Shown here: positions 34,404 through 46,838 of the stretch, piece after piece
Position numbering within the stretch: position 1 is the stretch's first letter
How the letters are laid out: each line of letters opens with the position of its first letter
DNA from: Nemophila menziesii
Taxonomy: Eukaryota; Streptophyta; Magnoliopsida; Boraginales; Hydrophyllaceae
Assembly: GCA_029959085.1 (NCBI GenBank)
Contig: JARWIR010000003.1
Span: forward strand, 24,319,505 to 24,383,504
DNA length: 64,000 nucleotides
Direction: 5' to 3'
Translations under genes and position numbers: made by a program
Notes under the pieces: generated by a model
The model's input: only the letters and a program-made list of their open reading frames with translations
The model's database searches: none
What the model was told of the DNA's origin: nothing

Positions 34404-35799
34404 GGAAACATGAAGACCCCAACTCAAAGTTGTATCATCCTGATACAATAAAGTATAAGAACATAGGGAAGTCTCTAATAATACACCTAAGTCAATTAAG
34501 CACAATGAAAAGAAGACAAAAGAATGTGAGTAATAATTTCAAAGCAACTACTTAGCAAGTTTCATATAACTGTATTTACAAACTAAATTACTTATATACT
34601 TATCATACAAACAATCAACACGGTTCAAATTTAAGATTAGATTAGCTTTGCAATGCACGAAGGAGAGGTTCTTCACGTAGTTTAACATGGAGGCTATAGA
34701 TTGTTCATCGAACCTAACTAGTGTACAATTATCCATTTAGCTACTCTTTATTGGTTCAATTATTCCTAGATCACATATACAAGAATCATAAGGTCTTTAA
34801 GGTTGTAATTTTGTCTTAGGGGCAATATGATCGTATATTTGGATAATTTAGAGTTAACCTTTGACTCTCTCATCACTAGTCATCAACCAATTTCCCTAGA
34901 GCTTTAGTTATTCTCATAAGATGTTTTCACTCAGCCCAATGATTTGGTACACTAATTAGCATCCCAAATCACCAAATAATAAAGCATTAAGATCACATAA
35001 GAAATTCCACTTTGGCGGTACAAATCTTTTCATAACAAATTTTCTTTTGTAAGTTAGCTATGACTCTCTTTTTGATGTGAGATATCATGCTACTTCTTCT
35101 TCATATTTCTTTTCAATACTTACTTTTATTTTTACCCCGACAAAGGGTTACAATAATAACTAGTGAATCATCATCAAATAGAGCACAATACATAAGCTCA
35201 AAAATACCTAACCTAATGATGTTTCCCATAATGTGAACCCACAACCCCAAACTCAAGCTCTAAAACGACTGTTTATGCATTGCGATTTAAAAGCGGGTCA
35301 TATGGAAGAATTCTAAAATGTAAGGGGTATGGCTTATAACGTGGCAAATAAAAAGGCTTTAGAAAGGCTAGAAGAGGATTACAAGGATATAAATATAATA
35401 AATTTTGACAGCAAGCTAAAAGGCAACAAGAGGCTTATCAAAGTATCGCCTTAATTACTTTCTAACATATGCAATTTCGTTACTTTCTATCCTCTAGCAC
35501 GTTCATTAAATGGGTTTTCAACTAGATTGGATCTCATAGCCTATACACCCCTCAAGGTGCCCCAAGATTAAACATACTTCTACTGCATTGCTCACTAATC
35601 TCTTCTTTACTATCAATTTGTGTTTTCATGTTAATACTCAAGGCATACAAAATAATTAGCTCATAAACAAATTACATACTATGGTTAACTCATTAACTTT
35701 ATGCTTTTAAGCTATTAAATACAATATGCACTCATTCTATCTTTCAAAAAAATTAATTTTCCCTAAAAAGAAGTAAAACACATATAATAATAGAGATGA
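34404..35799. other. Stretch between LTR fragment and Athila-like copy 2
   Basis: No coding domain. It could be the 3'-most region of copy 2. A word like the LTR stem (CCTAACCTAATGATGTTTCCC) is seen near 35210. Confidence 0.3.
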
Positions 35800-37607
35800 G
35801 GGACAATGAATCTCCACACACCCAAATAAAAAATGATCTGTGTACCCGCAACTTGAAACAGACTCTATAAAAAAAAAAAAAACTAACACAAAATATTGCA
35901 AATACATAAATGGTAAGGAGGAAAGAAAAAACACTTTTCAAGGCTTTTGCCTCGCATGATCAATACCCAAGACACAGTGCAATGATTTTCTTGTATGTAA
36001 ACTTCTTGTATCACCAATTTCGCATTCCCTTACCTCCTAATATGTTCCATCCCAATCAATCTTCTAGCTTTAGATATCTTTTGTTCTTTCATTCTCCAAT
36101 TTTCTTTCTCGAATACTCTCTTGTGTGAAGGTGTTCATCCAGGATTCATTGTTTCAACGATAGCTTATAGTGTACTAGAATCTTTGCATATCTTAGGTGT
36201 AGGAATCTCGATTAGAAGAGTTATTAGTATCTTCTCATCCCTAATCACAATTTCTTTTTCTTTAGGACTTGAATCCACCAAAAACCGGTTCCTCTCTAAT
36301 TGCTTTACTCGAATTACCCTTTTTCTTATTCCCCGAACTTACACTTCATAAATGTGTTTTCTTAATCTCACCCAATACTATGATTTGATTCTCCATCTCC
36401 TAACACTGGATAGTGTCTGTGTTCTTTTCTTCATCTCAATTGACCCCAACTCAAATATTTGAACACTCTTGAAAAAATTTACCCCTTGAATTTGGTGATT
36501 TGAAGTGTTATTTGGGTTAGGAAAGGTGTAAGGATGATAATTATTTATGGGGGTGTGATGTAATCAAGCTTTGATGAAAGATTTTGGAATTTTGAAATTT
36601 GTTTACTTGGATTCTAGGTTTTGTGGATTGATTTGGGTGGTTGAATATTGTTTATAGGAAGGTAGGGAAGGATTTTGATATAAATTATGGTGATTTGGTG
36701 GTGTTTTCATATGAGGTGAAGGTTTGGTAAAGTTTCAATGGAGTTTGGGAGTTTTTGGGGATGAAAGAGGTATAAGGTTTAAGATTAAAAAGTGTTATAT
36801 AAGCATACCTTTTTTCTCTTTACTGTCGCGTGTCGTGCGAGGCACCGCAGGATTGGTGCGGTATACCAAAAAAATCTCATGATCTTCAAACGTGGCACGG
36901 TGCATCATGATTCTCGATACAGTTCATGGGTGCGGTGCAACATTGTAGTGGTGTATCACTCGATACTTTTTTTGCTCGCGGAATTTGACCTGATTTAATC
37001 AACCGTGGTGACGGCTTTCATTGTTACGGTGCAACATTGTAGTGGTGTGGTGTATAGTATGAATTATCTGCTTGATACCATGGCAAGGTACACGTGCGAG
37101 TGTCGAGACGGATTTTGGTGCGGTACACCGCGGGTCTGGTGCGGTGTACCGCACTAAGCTTCTGTGCCTCAACAAAAAAACGATTCGTAATTTTATCTCT
37201 AAATAAAGTGTTCTCTACTCCGTTGGATAGATCTCGACAAAATATGCGATTTAGACTCGAGAAAAATTGATTTCTGATACTCGAGCGCAAATTTATGCCA
37301 TTTCGGAATTTTTGTTAATTTCTATCGTCGATAGGTGCGGTGCACTGCGAAATGTCTTTGTCCAATCCTTTTTAACTTCTAAATTTTTCCAATTTGTCAC
37401 CCCAAACTCGAATCTTTTCCTACCTACACACAAAAAACACTCATACATTCCTTATTACTGCAATATGCACTCAAAAACACATAAACTAACTAATCTAAAC
37501 AAAAAATAAAAACATAAAAACATAAAAGACTGTGGGATGTCTCCCGGAAATAAGTTTTGTTTAACGTCTTTTAAAGTTCGACGTGTTACCTCGACTATTT
37601 CTTGATT

Positions 37608-37620
37608 GACAAAAAAAGAT
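37608..37620 (+). mobile_element. 13-bp poly(A)-type micro-insertion
   Basis: GACAAAAAAAGAT sits between two perfect copies of TATTTCTTGATT (37596-37607 and 37621-37632). The aligned position in copy 1 (about 15650-15670) has a single copy of this stretch (TTATTTCTTTTTATAGCC), giving an empty site. Confidence 0.65.
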
Positions 37621-38362
37621 TATTTCTTGATTATGTAGCCTCTCCAGCAGCGGGTGAGGCTATACACATCTACTATTTGAAGCTTGTGAACTTTCTTAGC
37701 TTGTATTTCAATATGTTTTGCCGAAACAACTCTTGGAACGAAAAACAGACCCATCCATAAATTCTTGAATCCCTGTGGGCTATTCTCTTTATTAGGAGCT
37801 TCCCAAGAGACATCGTCACCAACCCCAAACACATTTTTGACTTTATCTTCATGGGTTTATGATGGACTCTCTTTTTAACCTCTTTAGTCACAACTCGGAT
37901 TGTTGGGACCTTATGTGACTCCTCATGCTTTTCATTCACAAAGTGGAACATTTTGGATTCTTCTTCAGTGCGGAGGGTCACGGTTCCCTCATGAACATCA
38001 ATTATGCTGCGACTTGTCGCCAAGAATGGGCGTCCAAGTATAAATGGGACGTGTTGACTTGCAATGCTATCAAGAATAATGAATTATGTAGGTGTAGCTA
38101 AAGTACCTACTTGGACAAGCACGTCCTCAATGACTCCCCATGGATTTATCGTGGAGTTATCTAGGAGCAACAGGTTGATGTATTTTATTTTGGAATCTCC
38201 CATGCTTAGCTTTTCAAACATATTCTTGGGCATGATATTTATACCTAAACCCAAGTCACACATCGCCTTAGCTTCGAAGTTACCACCTATATTGATTTGG
38301 AAGTTTAAAGCTTCCAGATATTGCATCTTTGGTGGTAGCTTCTTCAGAATTTTTGTTGACAA
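37620..38362 (-). pseudogene. Athila-like protease and integrase-tail-like segment, copy 2
   Basis: 38362-38084 reads INIGGNFEAKAMCDLG, INIMPKNMFEKLSMGD and NPWGVIEDVLVQVG, the protease N-terminal half with the DLG active site. 38023-37850 continues SRSIIDVHEGTVTLRTEEE after a frame change. A further shift gives FGVGDDVSWEAPNK ... LQIVDVYSL, the tail-like segment. No RT or integrase core lies between, as in copy 1. Confidence 0.65.
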
Positions 38363-38927
38363 GCTTTATTTAGTATGATCCACTATCTCGACCTCGACCT
38401 TTATACTCCCACTCTTCTCGGGAGGAATATCTTTGAGGTCTTTTGGTGTTGGAGGTTCTTTTTCAATTACCTTGAGTAATGGAGCGTTGATTTCTTCTTG
38501 GCTTGACGTTTTAGACTCAGTATCACCACTAGGATATGTAATTTATTAAGAGATATGGTGGTGATAGAAGCGTATTTTTAGGCGGCATCTCCACCTTATT
38601 CTTTTCTTTTCGAACCTCTTTAACCTAATCTTTGATTGTTATGTTTTATAAGTGGAGCTTCGTGGGTTCATCTAGCGTTGGAATATTTACTGCACCTATT
38701 GCAACTTCTTCTTCAACCTTATCCCAATATTTGATTGCTACCTTGATTAAGTTCATCTCGATTAGTGATGATGGCTGCGTAGGTGGCGGCTCCACCTTAC
38801 TTTCTTTCTCTTGCACCTTTGGTGCAATTGCCTCTTCTTTCTTAATCTTTTTTTATCTTCTTTTTCTACCTCGATAACATAAGGCTCAATCTCTTTCTCA
38901 ACCTCCTTTGTATTGTCAACGATTACC

Positions 38928-39416
38928 TCATCTTGATTTTTCTAGAATTAACTTATCTGAGCTAAGCTTGGTTTGTTCGTCTATGGTTGAAACCTTGAAC
39001 CCAACATTGCTATCGCCCAGTTTCCTATATAAATATTGTTGTAATTGTTGAATAATCGTAGTGAGTTGCGTAAATCTCTGCTCCATAGCTTGATTTTGTT
39101 GGTGCATGAGAAGCACAATATCATTGATCTTTGTGTCACTTTTGTTCATATTATCAGTTGAAATTTTGATGAATTTATCAAGAGTATTATTAGAATTATG
39201 TACTCCTTCTTTTGGATAAAATAGAAGTGCCTTCGGAGCTTGAGCCTCCTCAAAAATCTTGCTTATGTGGGTTACTTGCGCCCCTAATGGCTCCAAATTA
39301 GCAGCTTGCTCGTTGAATCTCGCATGATCATGCCTCATGTACTCTTGTGATACTTTTATGTAATCTTGCAGGTTTTGTTCGAGATTGGTTATGGATTTTT
39401 CTTGTGGATTATACAT
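38928..39416 (-). pseudogene. Athila-like gag C-terminal coiled-coil region, copy 2
   Basis: 162 residues, largely helical and Gln-rich (LLMHQQNQAMEQRFTQLTTI, IQQLQQYL), corresponding to 17177-16650 of copy 1. No Gag core upstream. Confidence 0.5.
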
Positions 39417-39692
39417 GAGTTATGGTTGCAAGAGTTTATTTTGATACGTGAAGCTCCCATACGATTTGATTGTGGAAAACTACATGTATCCAATAGTTAC
39501 CTAGCAGCCCACATTTTGAACATTGATCCAAATCGCCTTTGTTCATGGATGTATGAAAATTTTCCATACCTAAAAACCTGAAAAGAGACTAAAGAAAACG
39601 CGTAAAACTAAAAACCAATAAAAACTACTACACTAAAACTAAACACAAATAAATTAACTATAGATAAATCCCAAGCAGGGGTGCCAAAAACT

Positions 39693-41242
39693 TGGTGGGG
39701 GCAAAGGTGTGATAAAATAATAGATAAATAAATATAATAATAAAGGACACACACCCTTAACTAGAACAAGAAACTCACTGCAATTATTACAGATCGTTTG
39801 CAAGTTTAGTTAGTAAGTAAAGTTTGTTCGCAGGGATTCGATCTGTTAGATCTACTTGTGTTCAATAATAGCGTAGAAGAATTTAGATGTTTATATTAAA
39901 TCAGAGATAAGATGAATAATTAGTTGACGTGAATAAATAAATAAGAATACATATTAATAAATATGAATGCAAATAAAATGATGATTAGGGTTACTAGTAT
40001 GAGTCTATCTTACTAAGTTGTTGTTCTAACCTTAAGGGTGAATTGAGCATTTTATATGTAGCCAAATTCTAAATTCTTCCTAACACCTGACAAGGTGGAC
40101 TTAGGAGGCAAACTATCCACTACTAGGGTACTTGGGTAAAGGGACCCTGCACAATGATCGATGGTTAAATCAAACCTTTATGACTATCTAGCTAGGCAAG
40201 CCCATCAGGATCACTACCGCATACTAGCCGATTTTGTGGTGTTGTCAATAATTGAATCCCCCGTCAGGATGTCAACTCAATTACTAAGGGTAGCCTAAGA
40301 TTGGACAAATCTAGGGTTGGAATAGGTCAAATCACATAACACAGATATAAGCCAAGCTCAAATCAATTAAAATAACAAATAGTATTTTAGGATTAAGACA
40401 AATAATAACCCAAACAATTGATAATTAAAACTTACAGAATTAAATCTTACAAAATACGGTTAAATAAAAAATATATAGATAATTACCCTAAATATAGAGA
40501 AATAGATATGTAGAAGAGGAGTTTGTCACTCTCTAACTTCTTACTTCTTGTCTTCCTCTACAAGTCAGCTTGCTTCTCTAGATTATTTCTAAGTGTAATA
40601 TTGAAGAATAACTAAGCAAGGACAAGAAAGAAAAATCAAGGACAATGTTTATAGAGTTAAAATAGCTATATTTATAGGTGTTAGGTAAAAATATTGGAGT
40701 GGAAGTCAAGTTATTGGAATCTTTTTCCAATTCAAATTTTTTTTCTAAAATATAGGACAAGATAAACACTGCTGAGTGATTTGGTCATATCTCCTTCGTT
40801 ACTTGGCAAAATTTTGTGTACGGCCTATCAAAACGACCATAATTCAAAGATATATTTGACCCTATGAAGGCTCCTTCAAATTCACAACATATTTTCTACA
40901 GTCTTCAATACAATGGACGTCATTACAGTTTTGGCAGATGTGTTTGACAGCTTTTTCTTTCCTAACTCAAATTTGTTTCCTTTCAACTCTAGATTTCACC
41001 TTGGATCTTCTTCCCTTAACTCCTTGACATTGATTTGACATCTAAATATATATCCTTTTACCTAAGAGCTTCTCATTAACACACAAATTATACAAAAAAT
41101 TCTCTAAAAGTAATAAATATTGAAATTAAGGCATGAACTAAGAATATATCTAATAATGGGGAAAAACCTTGAACAATTAACATAATGAACCTAAAATGAT
41201 GTCTCATGAGTGGATTAATTCATCACAAATATAGAGACATCA
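39693..41242 (-). repeat. 5' LTR of Athila-like copy 2
   Basis: A 1550-bp LTR, TGATGTCTC... to ...GCCCCCACCA on the minus strand. The terminal stem is present (TGATGTCTC pairs with GAGACATCA at 41203-41211). Motifs with CCTGACAAGG, CCCATCAGG and CCCGTCAGG occur near 40083, 40200 and 40258. Confidence 0.75.
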
Positions 41243-41249
41243 GGGCTAT

Positions 41250-43300
41250 TTAGCCATGCCGCTCTAGTGTAGTAGCAATGGAAGAGTAAGATCGATCGAC
41301 TCCTCCTCCTCCTCCTTACACACTTTGCAAGTAGTTGTAGTTATAATTTTTCTCTTAATTGTATTCAAATTAGTGGGTAATTCGTAATTGGCCTCCTTCC
41401 ATGAAAAATTTATAACTTTAGGAATGTTTTAACAATCCATAATAATTTCCATAGATCATTAGGAAAGAGTTTATAATAACCACCTATATTATTTACTTGG
41501 CATCTCTTATCTACTTCCACATTAAAACTGAAGATATTGAAAACTTTGTTAACTATTACTTGATCTGCTTTGGATCTTGTCTAGCTAGGGTTATATTGTG
41601 CTCCCAAAATAGGTAAGTGGATAAGAGATATAGTCATGGCTTGAGCAGGTGGAATTTGCAAACGAAATCCATATTCCAAACATTTTCATATAAATTGATC
41701 AGTTAATGTACGAATAGTAGTAAACTATTTGAAGATTTTGGTAGTTTCTTACCACTAGGGTCCATATATCCTCCCAAATACGAGTGGAATAGGAATCTCC
41801 AACCACCTAACTGGTATTATATTTGGAAGCATCTCTACCCGTTAGGAGAGCCTCCATCCCCATGAAGCATTGCTTCCAATTCTCACTTTTAGGAAGTTGG
41901 AGTTGTGAAAATATTTGCCTCTCAGGACTCTAAAAAGTATAGAGTCTCAACAAAGGAAAATATTTTTCAAGAATTAGAGGCTAGAAGTGTTATATGCATA
42001 AAAGTCCTTAAGGCCTAGACCTCCGACCCCTTAGGTTTGAAAAGAACATCCCAAGAAGACCAGTAAATTTTTGTCTTAACTTTTTTATCCCAAAAGAAAT
42101 TTGAAACTAGTGAAACCAAGTAGTTGGCTACTTGTGCCAGGATTAGAAAAACCTTAAGGAGGTGATTAGGAATGGCGTCAATAGCATACTTTAGTAAGAA
42201 TTTCTTTTCGATCTTGTAAATGAATGAGTTATTCCAAGTATCCATCTATTTTATCACTTTTTTAGTACCAATATAAGGCTTTAAATTTGGATCTTCCCTA
42301 ATTGGAGGGGAGGCCTAAGTAGTTTACCAGATTGTTCAAATTTTTGCATATTCAAGACGTTTGAAAGACGGGTTCGAATATGAGATTGAGTGTTCTTACT
42401 AAAAATAACTCCACTCTTATTTAGGTTAATAGATTTACATGTTGCCAAGCCATATTGATAAAGTATATTACTAAATATAACAACATTGTTCTCATTCAGT
42501 TCAAGGAAGAAGAGGCTATCATCAACGAAGAACACATGAGCAACTATAGGAGAGTTCCTAGATATCCAGCCAAACTCTAATAATTCTACATCTTACCTTT
42601 ATAAGAATGATATAGGAAAGAGCATGTGTTACTATACAAAAAATATATTGGGAAAAGTGCCGACTTAGTAAAGACCTCTAGTCAGCTTTGAAATGGTACA
42701 ACTACCCCATTAATCAAAACTTCATAAGACACACCTCTTCTGCAATTCATGGTCCATATTACCCATTTAATATGGAAGCATAACTTAAAAATAAGTATTT
42801 CAAGAAAAACCAATTTAACCTTTTTCATAGATTTTATAGATATCTGCTTAACTATTTGCATAATATAGATTAGAAGTCCTTTTATTCTTAAGATGGGGAA
42901 CCACTTCACGGGATAAAAATGATATTTTTTAATAGAACACCTTGGGGTGAATGATGATTGGGTTTCCATGTACACAATTTTTTTTATTGCTTTAAGCCTT
43001 GAAGAAAGGATCATACCTATAATCTTCTAAATTAAATTATGCAACTGATAGGTATCAGTTGACCAACATTCTTGGGATTATCTACTTTAGAGATAAAAGT
43101 AATATTCATACGATTTATAAGACTTAACTCACAATTTTTCAAATTAGTTCTTGGACACTCTTAGAACGTCGAATTTAATCATTTCCCATTCTTTTTGAAA
43201 GAAAAATCTCGCAAATCCATCCAGACTTGAGGATATATCAGGATTTATCTTCCAAAATGATTTTTGAAATTCTTTCATAGTTACCGAATCCGTTAGATCA
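41250..43300 (-). pseudogene. LINE reverse transcriptase, decayed
   Basis: Frames in order on the minus strand: 43014-42682 (ILSSRLKAIKKIV, TQSSFTPR, then VSYEVLINGVVVPF), 42535-42281 (FFVDDSLFFLELNE, the palm active site with V-D-D, then SINLNKSGVIFS) and 42245-42015 (WNNSFIYK, LKYAIDAIPNHLL, SNFFWDKK, IYWSSWDVL). This is the RT-to-zf-RVT order of plant L1-type LINEs. Frameshifts and stops separate the parts; not functional. Confidence 0.7.
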
Positions 43301-43639
43301 GAGTTCATCTCGTCATTAACCTTAGTGTGAACGTAGCTTAAGAAATTGATGTTTGAAAGACATTGGAGGAGTGATCAACAATTTATTTTTGGATAGCATC
43401 AGGGTTATCTGACCAATTTCCATCAAATTATTTTAGTTGTAGTATGTTAATTTGGATTTGTCTAGCTTTGGTCACCGTTTGAAAATATTTTGAGTTATGG
43501 TCACCTAGCTTTGACCAATTGTTTCTCGTTCTCTAAGCCCAATAGGTATCTTCTTTGAGCCATAATTCCTCAAGTTTCTTATAACATAAGGAAAATCTAT
43601 CCCAAGTGTCTTCAGAATAAGGAAGGTAAGATAGGTCTT

Positions 43640-43898
43640 TTAAATAGTTTCGTTCAATAATGCGGCTCGGTCATATGATGAGTACGATAAGGATCTAACC
43701 TCTTCATTTGAAGAAATTATTATTGATAATATTCACCTTAAGGCTCTGGTTATGAGAGATGGGACTAGCTCTAAGTCTCTTGATTTGACTTCTCGAGGTA
43801 GTGGACCTTCCACCAGGTCCCGGGTCGAGTATCTGTATGAAAATAATCCCTATACTAATTTTAGGGGAATGATGAGATTAAAACCATATCCTAAATGA
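43640..43898 (+). other. Open segment of unknown identity
   Basis: The plus strand is open for about 80 codons (containing NNAARSYDEYDKDLT, DNIHLKALVMRDG and NFRGMMRLKPYPK), just upstream of the RNase H fragment in the same orientation. Possibly a LINE ORF1 tail; unrecognised. Confidence 0.3.
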
Positions 43899-43970
43899 CC
43901 CTCTCCCAGTACTAACGGTCTTATAACTTATTGTGAAACGACATGAAATACCACTAATGGTATAACATGA

Positions 43971-44387
43971 GTGAGTAGTATTGTTAGGAATGCAAATGTA
44001 CTTATGATCGATCGTAAAGCTTGGAGGTATCGTGTGCGATCCTTGGTTGAAGCAGAGACCTTAGGGATTATCTTTGCAAGTAAATTGGCAGAACATTATC
44101 TGATAGGCTCCATCATTATGGAAAATGATTGCAAAAGTAATATACAAGCCATTAGTGATCCGAGCTTTAAAGGCAATAGAAGATTATGTAACAATTTATT
44201 AGAGATAAAACACTATAGAGATTTGTGTAATATGTCTTTCTTTTTTGTAAGTAGAAAGAAAAATCAGGCAGCTGATTGGGTGGCAAAAAAAATATACAAC
44301 ATTTTGTTTAAACATTGGAGAACTTTCTCCCCTCCCCAATTAGTTAAACTCTTAGATTTTGACACCGAACCTTCCAGGATCGGGTGA
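43971..44387 (+). pseudogene. LINE RNase H domain (RVT_3), plus strand
   Basis: 138 residues, frame open: LVEAETLGIIFASKLAEHYL, IMENDCKSNIQAI, LLEIKHYRDLCNMSFFFVSR and NQAADWVAKK. It matches the C-terminal RNase H of plant LINEs with the E, D and AxW-LAK landmarks. The preceding RT is not on this strand, so it is an isolated 3' piece. Confidence 0.65.
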
Positions 44388-44799
44388 ACATTTGTAATTG
44401 AATACTTGCTTGGATTCTAATTTATGCATTTCTTTATCAAAATATGTAATGAAAGATGTAGGGTTGGGTTTGGTTTAGCCTGATGAGAAATATAAGTTCT
44501 TCATACATATAGAATTTAATAAATGTCCCCTTTAATTAGATAAGAGAATTAGAATTGTGTGAGTAATGTTTATATGTATATATCTATAAAACAAGCTAAT
44601 ATGTATAACTAACTAACCAACATCACATGCTTAGTCACGTTTTATACACCATCTTTGTACTATAGTGATGCATACTCATGATGTTGGTTTTGCAGTTGTT
44701 ACTTAGCTTATTATGCCCCCTAAAACTAAGAAAGGTAACTAATGGAAGTTTTGAAACAAGATATTTAAATTTATTTGAAGCCAAACCCTTAGTGAATAT

Positions 44800-45170
44800 A
44801 TCAGGTACCTGTCAAAAAAGGCAACACACTTTAAGGAAAGAAGCTTATCGGTAACCTAATCTCTAGTAAAGTGGAAAGCAACAATTAATTTGTCGAGTCC
44901 TAATGTGGAACATATAATAAGTAGCAAGATCAATAGTATTATTATTATCACAAGTCAAACCAGGAGTTTGAGCTTCAATGCACTTACCTTGCAATTACTA
45001 AGTAAACCACTCAATCTTAGCATGAACATGAGCCATAGCCCTATATTCAACCCCAAGAAAATACTTTAGAACCAAAAAATATAGAATAACCAGTTTTTGA
45101 ACTCTTATCCACAATAAAACTAGCTAATCCGATTCAAAAATCCCTTTAACTTACAAGAGGCTAGAGAAAA
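44800..45170 (-). pseudogene. Copia RNase H
   Basis: The minus strand reads VEYRAMAHVHAKIEW, LTCDNNNTIDLATYYMFHIR and TRQINC, the A-EAEYRA and CDN...A...H.RT.HI landmarks of copia RNase H, with stops. Confidence 0.6.
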
Positions 45171-45199
45171 TCTTAAACCAAAGTCTCTGAAGCCCCTCA

Positions 45200-46700
45200 T
45201 ATATCTCAGTAATGTTAAAGAGAATGATATATCATATTTTATGATATAATTGAATGATTCTAAGATATATTTCTATTGGTTTTATGCATATTTATTCAGG
45301 ATTTATCCTATTAATTGGTCTATTTGCATCATTAGCTAAAAAAGTATGATTCACGTGTTTTTGGAGCATTTTGAGGTGTTTCTGTTCTATGTAGGTTAAA
45401 ATTATAGGAACATGGTGAATATAGAGACTGAAGTAAGATCGAAGGGTCCTAATATCCAAGAGATAGCTCATGAAAGCCATGAAGGAAATTAAAATAAGTC
45501 AAGAAATGTCACAAAATTACCATAAGAAGCACAAAAAGTTTTTATATGAAACAAGCACTAGCTTAGAAAAAATTATCATAAATATCCGGGACGAATTAGA
45601 GGTTGTTTCTTGTACAATTTGATAGTGTCTAATTTACGTGGGAGAAAACGGATCACAATAACGAGTTTGTATGAGAAAGTTGTGAATTTTTCGTTAACGA
45701 TGACGTGTGCAGCCAAATTCCTACGAATTTTCTTGTGGGTTAATTATTACCAAAACTATTTTGCTTCATTTACCCTACACAAGGCGCACGAATTTGGACT
45801 TTATAAAATTACTTATTTGGAATGTGAAATACACACTTCAAAATGCTTTTTATATTAGAGAGCTAGAACCATGTAGAGTAAGATTGGGAGTAAGGAGAAG
45901 TAAGAACACCACTTTATTATACTTTTTACATGTCAATTAGAGTAATTTTTTTCTTTTATTTCTTGTAATTATGAACTTATTTTATTTTGCTTTTCTTTCT
46001 CCAAGCAAACATATTTTAGCTTGATATTGCACATGTATGAACCTAGCTTTGATTTGAGATTATTTTCAATAAAATTTGCGATTACATGCTAATTTAAATT
46101 AATTATGAATTTCTCGCTTATTATAATTCATATACTTTATATAAGTTGTTGTCTTGGTCACACATTGAGTTGTATTAGCTATTAAAATACACATGGGTTT
46201 AGTCTTTGGAAAATAGTATTATAATTGTTTGGTTGAGTTTAAGAATCAGAAGATCTAAACTAACTAGATAACCAATTTAGGGTTTGAACTTAGACGTTAC
46301 CTAATTTTGTAGGATCACTCTGAAGAGGTTTATAGGATTAGATATCATCCCTTACTTGCCCAAGACGAACTAAGGATGTACCTCATAGTCCCGGTTAGCA
46401 ATTAAAATTTCCAATTTACGATCAAAGAATGGTCATAATTCATGCTAATGGTGAGTACACAGTCTTAAGCTATATCTCTCACTATCTTATATTTGTAGTT
46501 ACTTTTACGTTTTTTATTTGCAATTAATTTTTAGTTTTAGTAGTTTTATATTAATTTTTGTGTTTACCTCAACGAATATTTAGATCAAAGCTAAAAGTAT
46601 GTTTTTAACTTCTTAATCCTTATGGATAACGATAACATTTATCATTGTATTACTTGAGATGACTTGTACACTTTTTTTGAGGAGTATTCTTTAAGATATC
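45200..46700 (+). repeat. LTR-like insertion inside copia RNase H region
   Basis: This segment has no copia coding remains and separates RT from RNase H. Its right end (TATCATTGTATTACTTGAGA, then GACTTGTACACTT) resembles the 3' part of the plus-orientation solo LTR (TATCATATATTACTTGGGAC, ...TGTACACTTG at 21670-21700). Its left end starts TGATATATCA, possibly a diverged terminal stem. Exact ends and target duplication were not resolved. Confidence 0.4.
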
Positions 46701-46838
46701 AATTTTTATATCACACTTTGGGTAGCACCAAAGCCTCAAAATTTGCATTATAAGAATTATGAATTGACTGAAAAATCTTATTCACAACCAAATATATATC
46801 ATGCCTAGTGAGTGCAAGGCTCCATTAATACTTCTAAA

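Larger units (their letters stand above)
35800..41242 (-). mobile_element. Athila-like Ty3/gypsy element, copy 2
   Basis: Same family and orientation as 14124-19544: 5' LTR 39693-41242, degenerate PBS 39667-39686, gag C-terminal half 39416-38928, protease region 38362-37850, integrase-tail-like segment 37832-37620 and a noncoding 3' region. The gag core present in copy 1 (17211-17552) is missing here. The noncoding 3' parts (14124-15650 and 35800-37600) align throughout, including TGTTTAACGTCTTT and CTTTGATTC-type landmarks. GC-rich dyads lie at 36822-36862 and 37118-37156. Confidence 0.7.
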
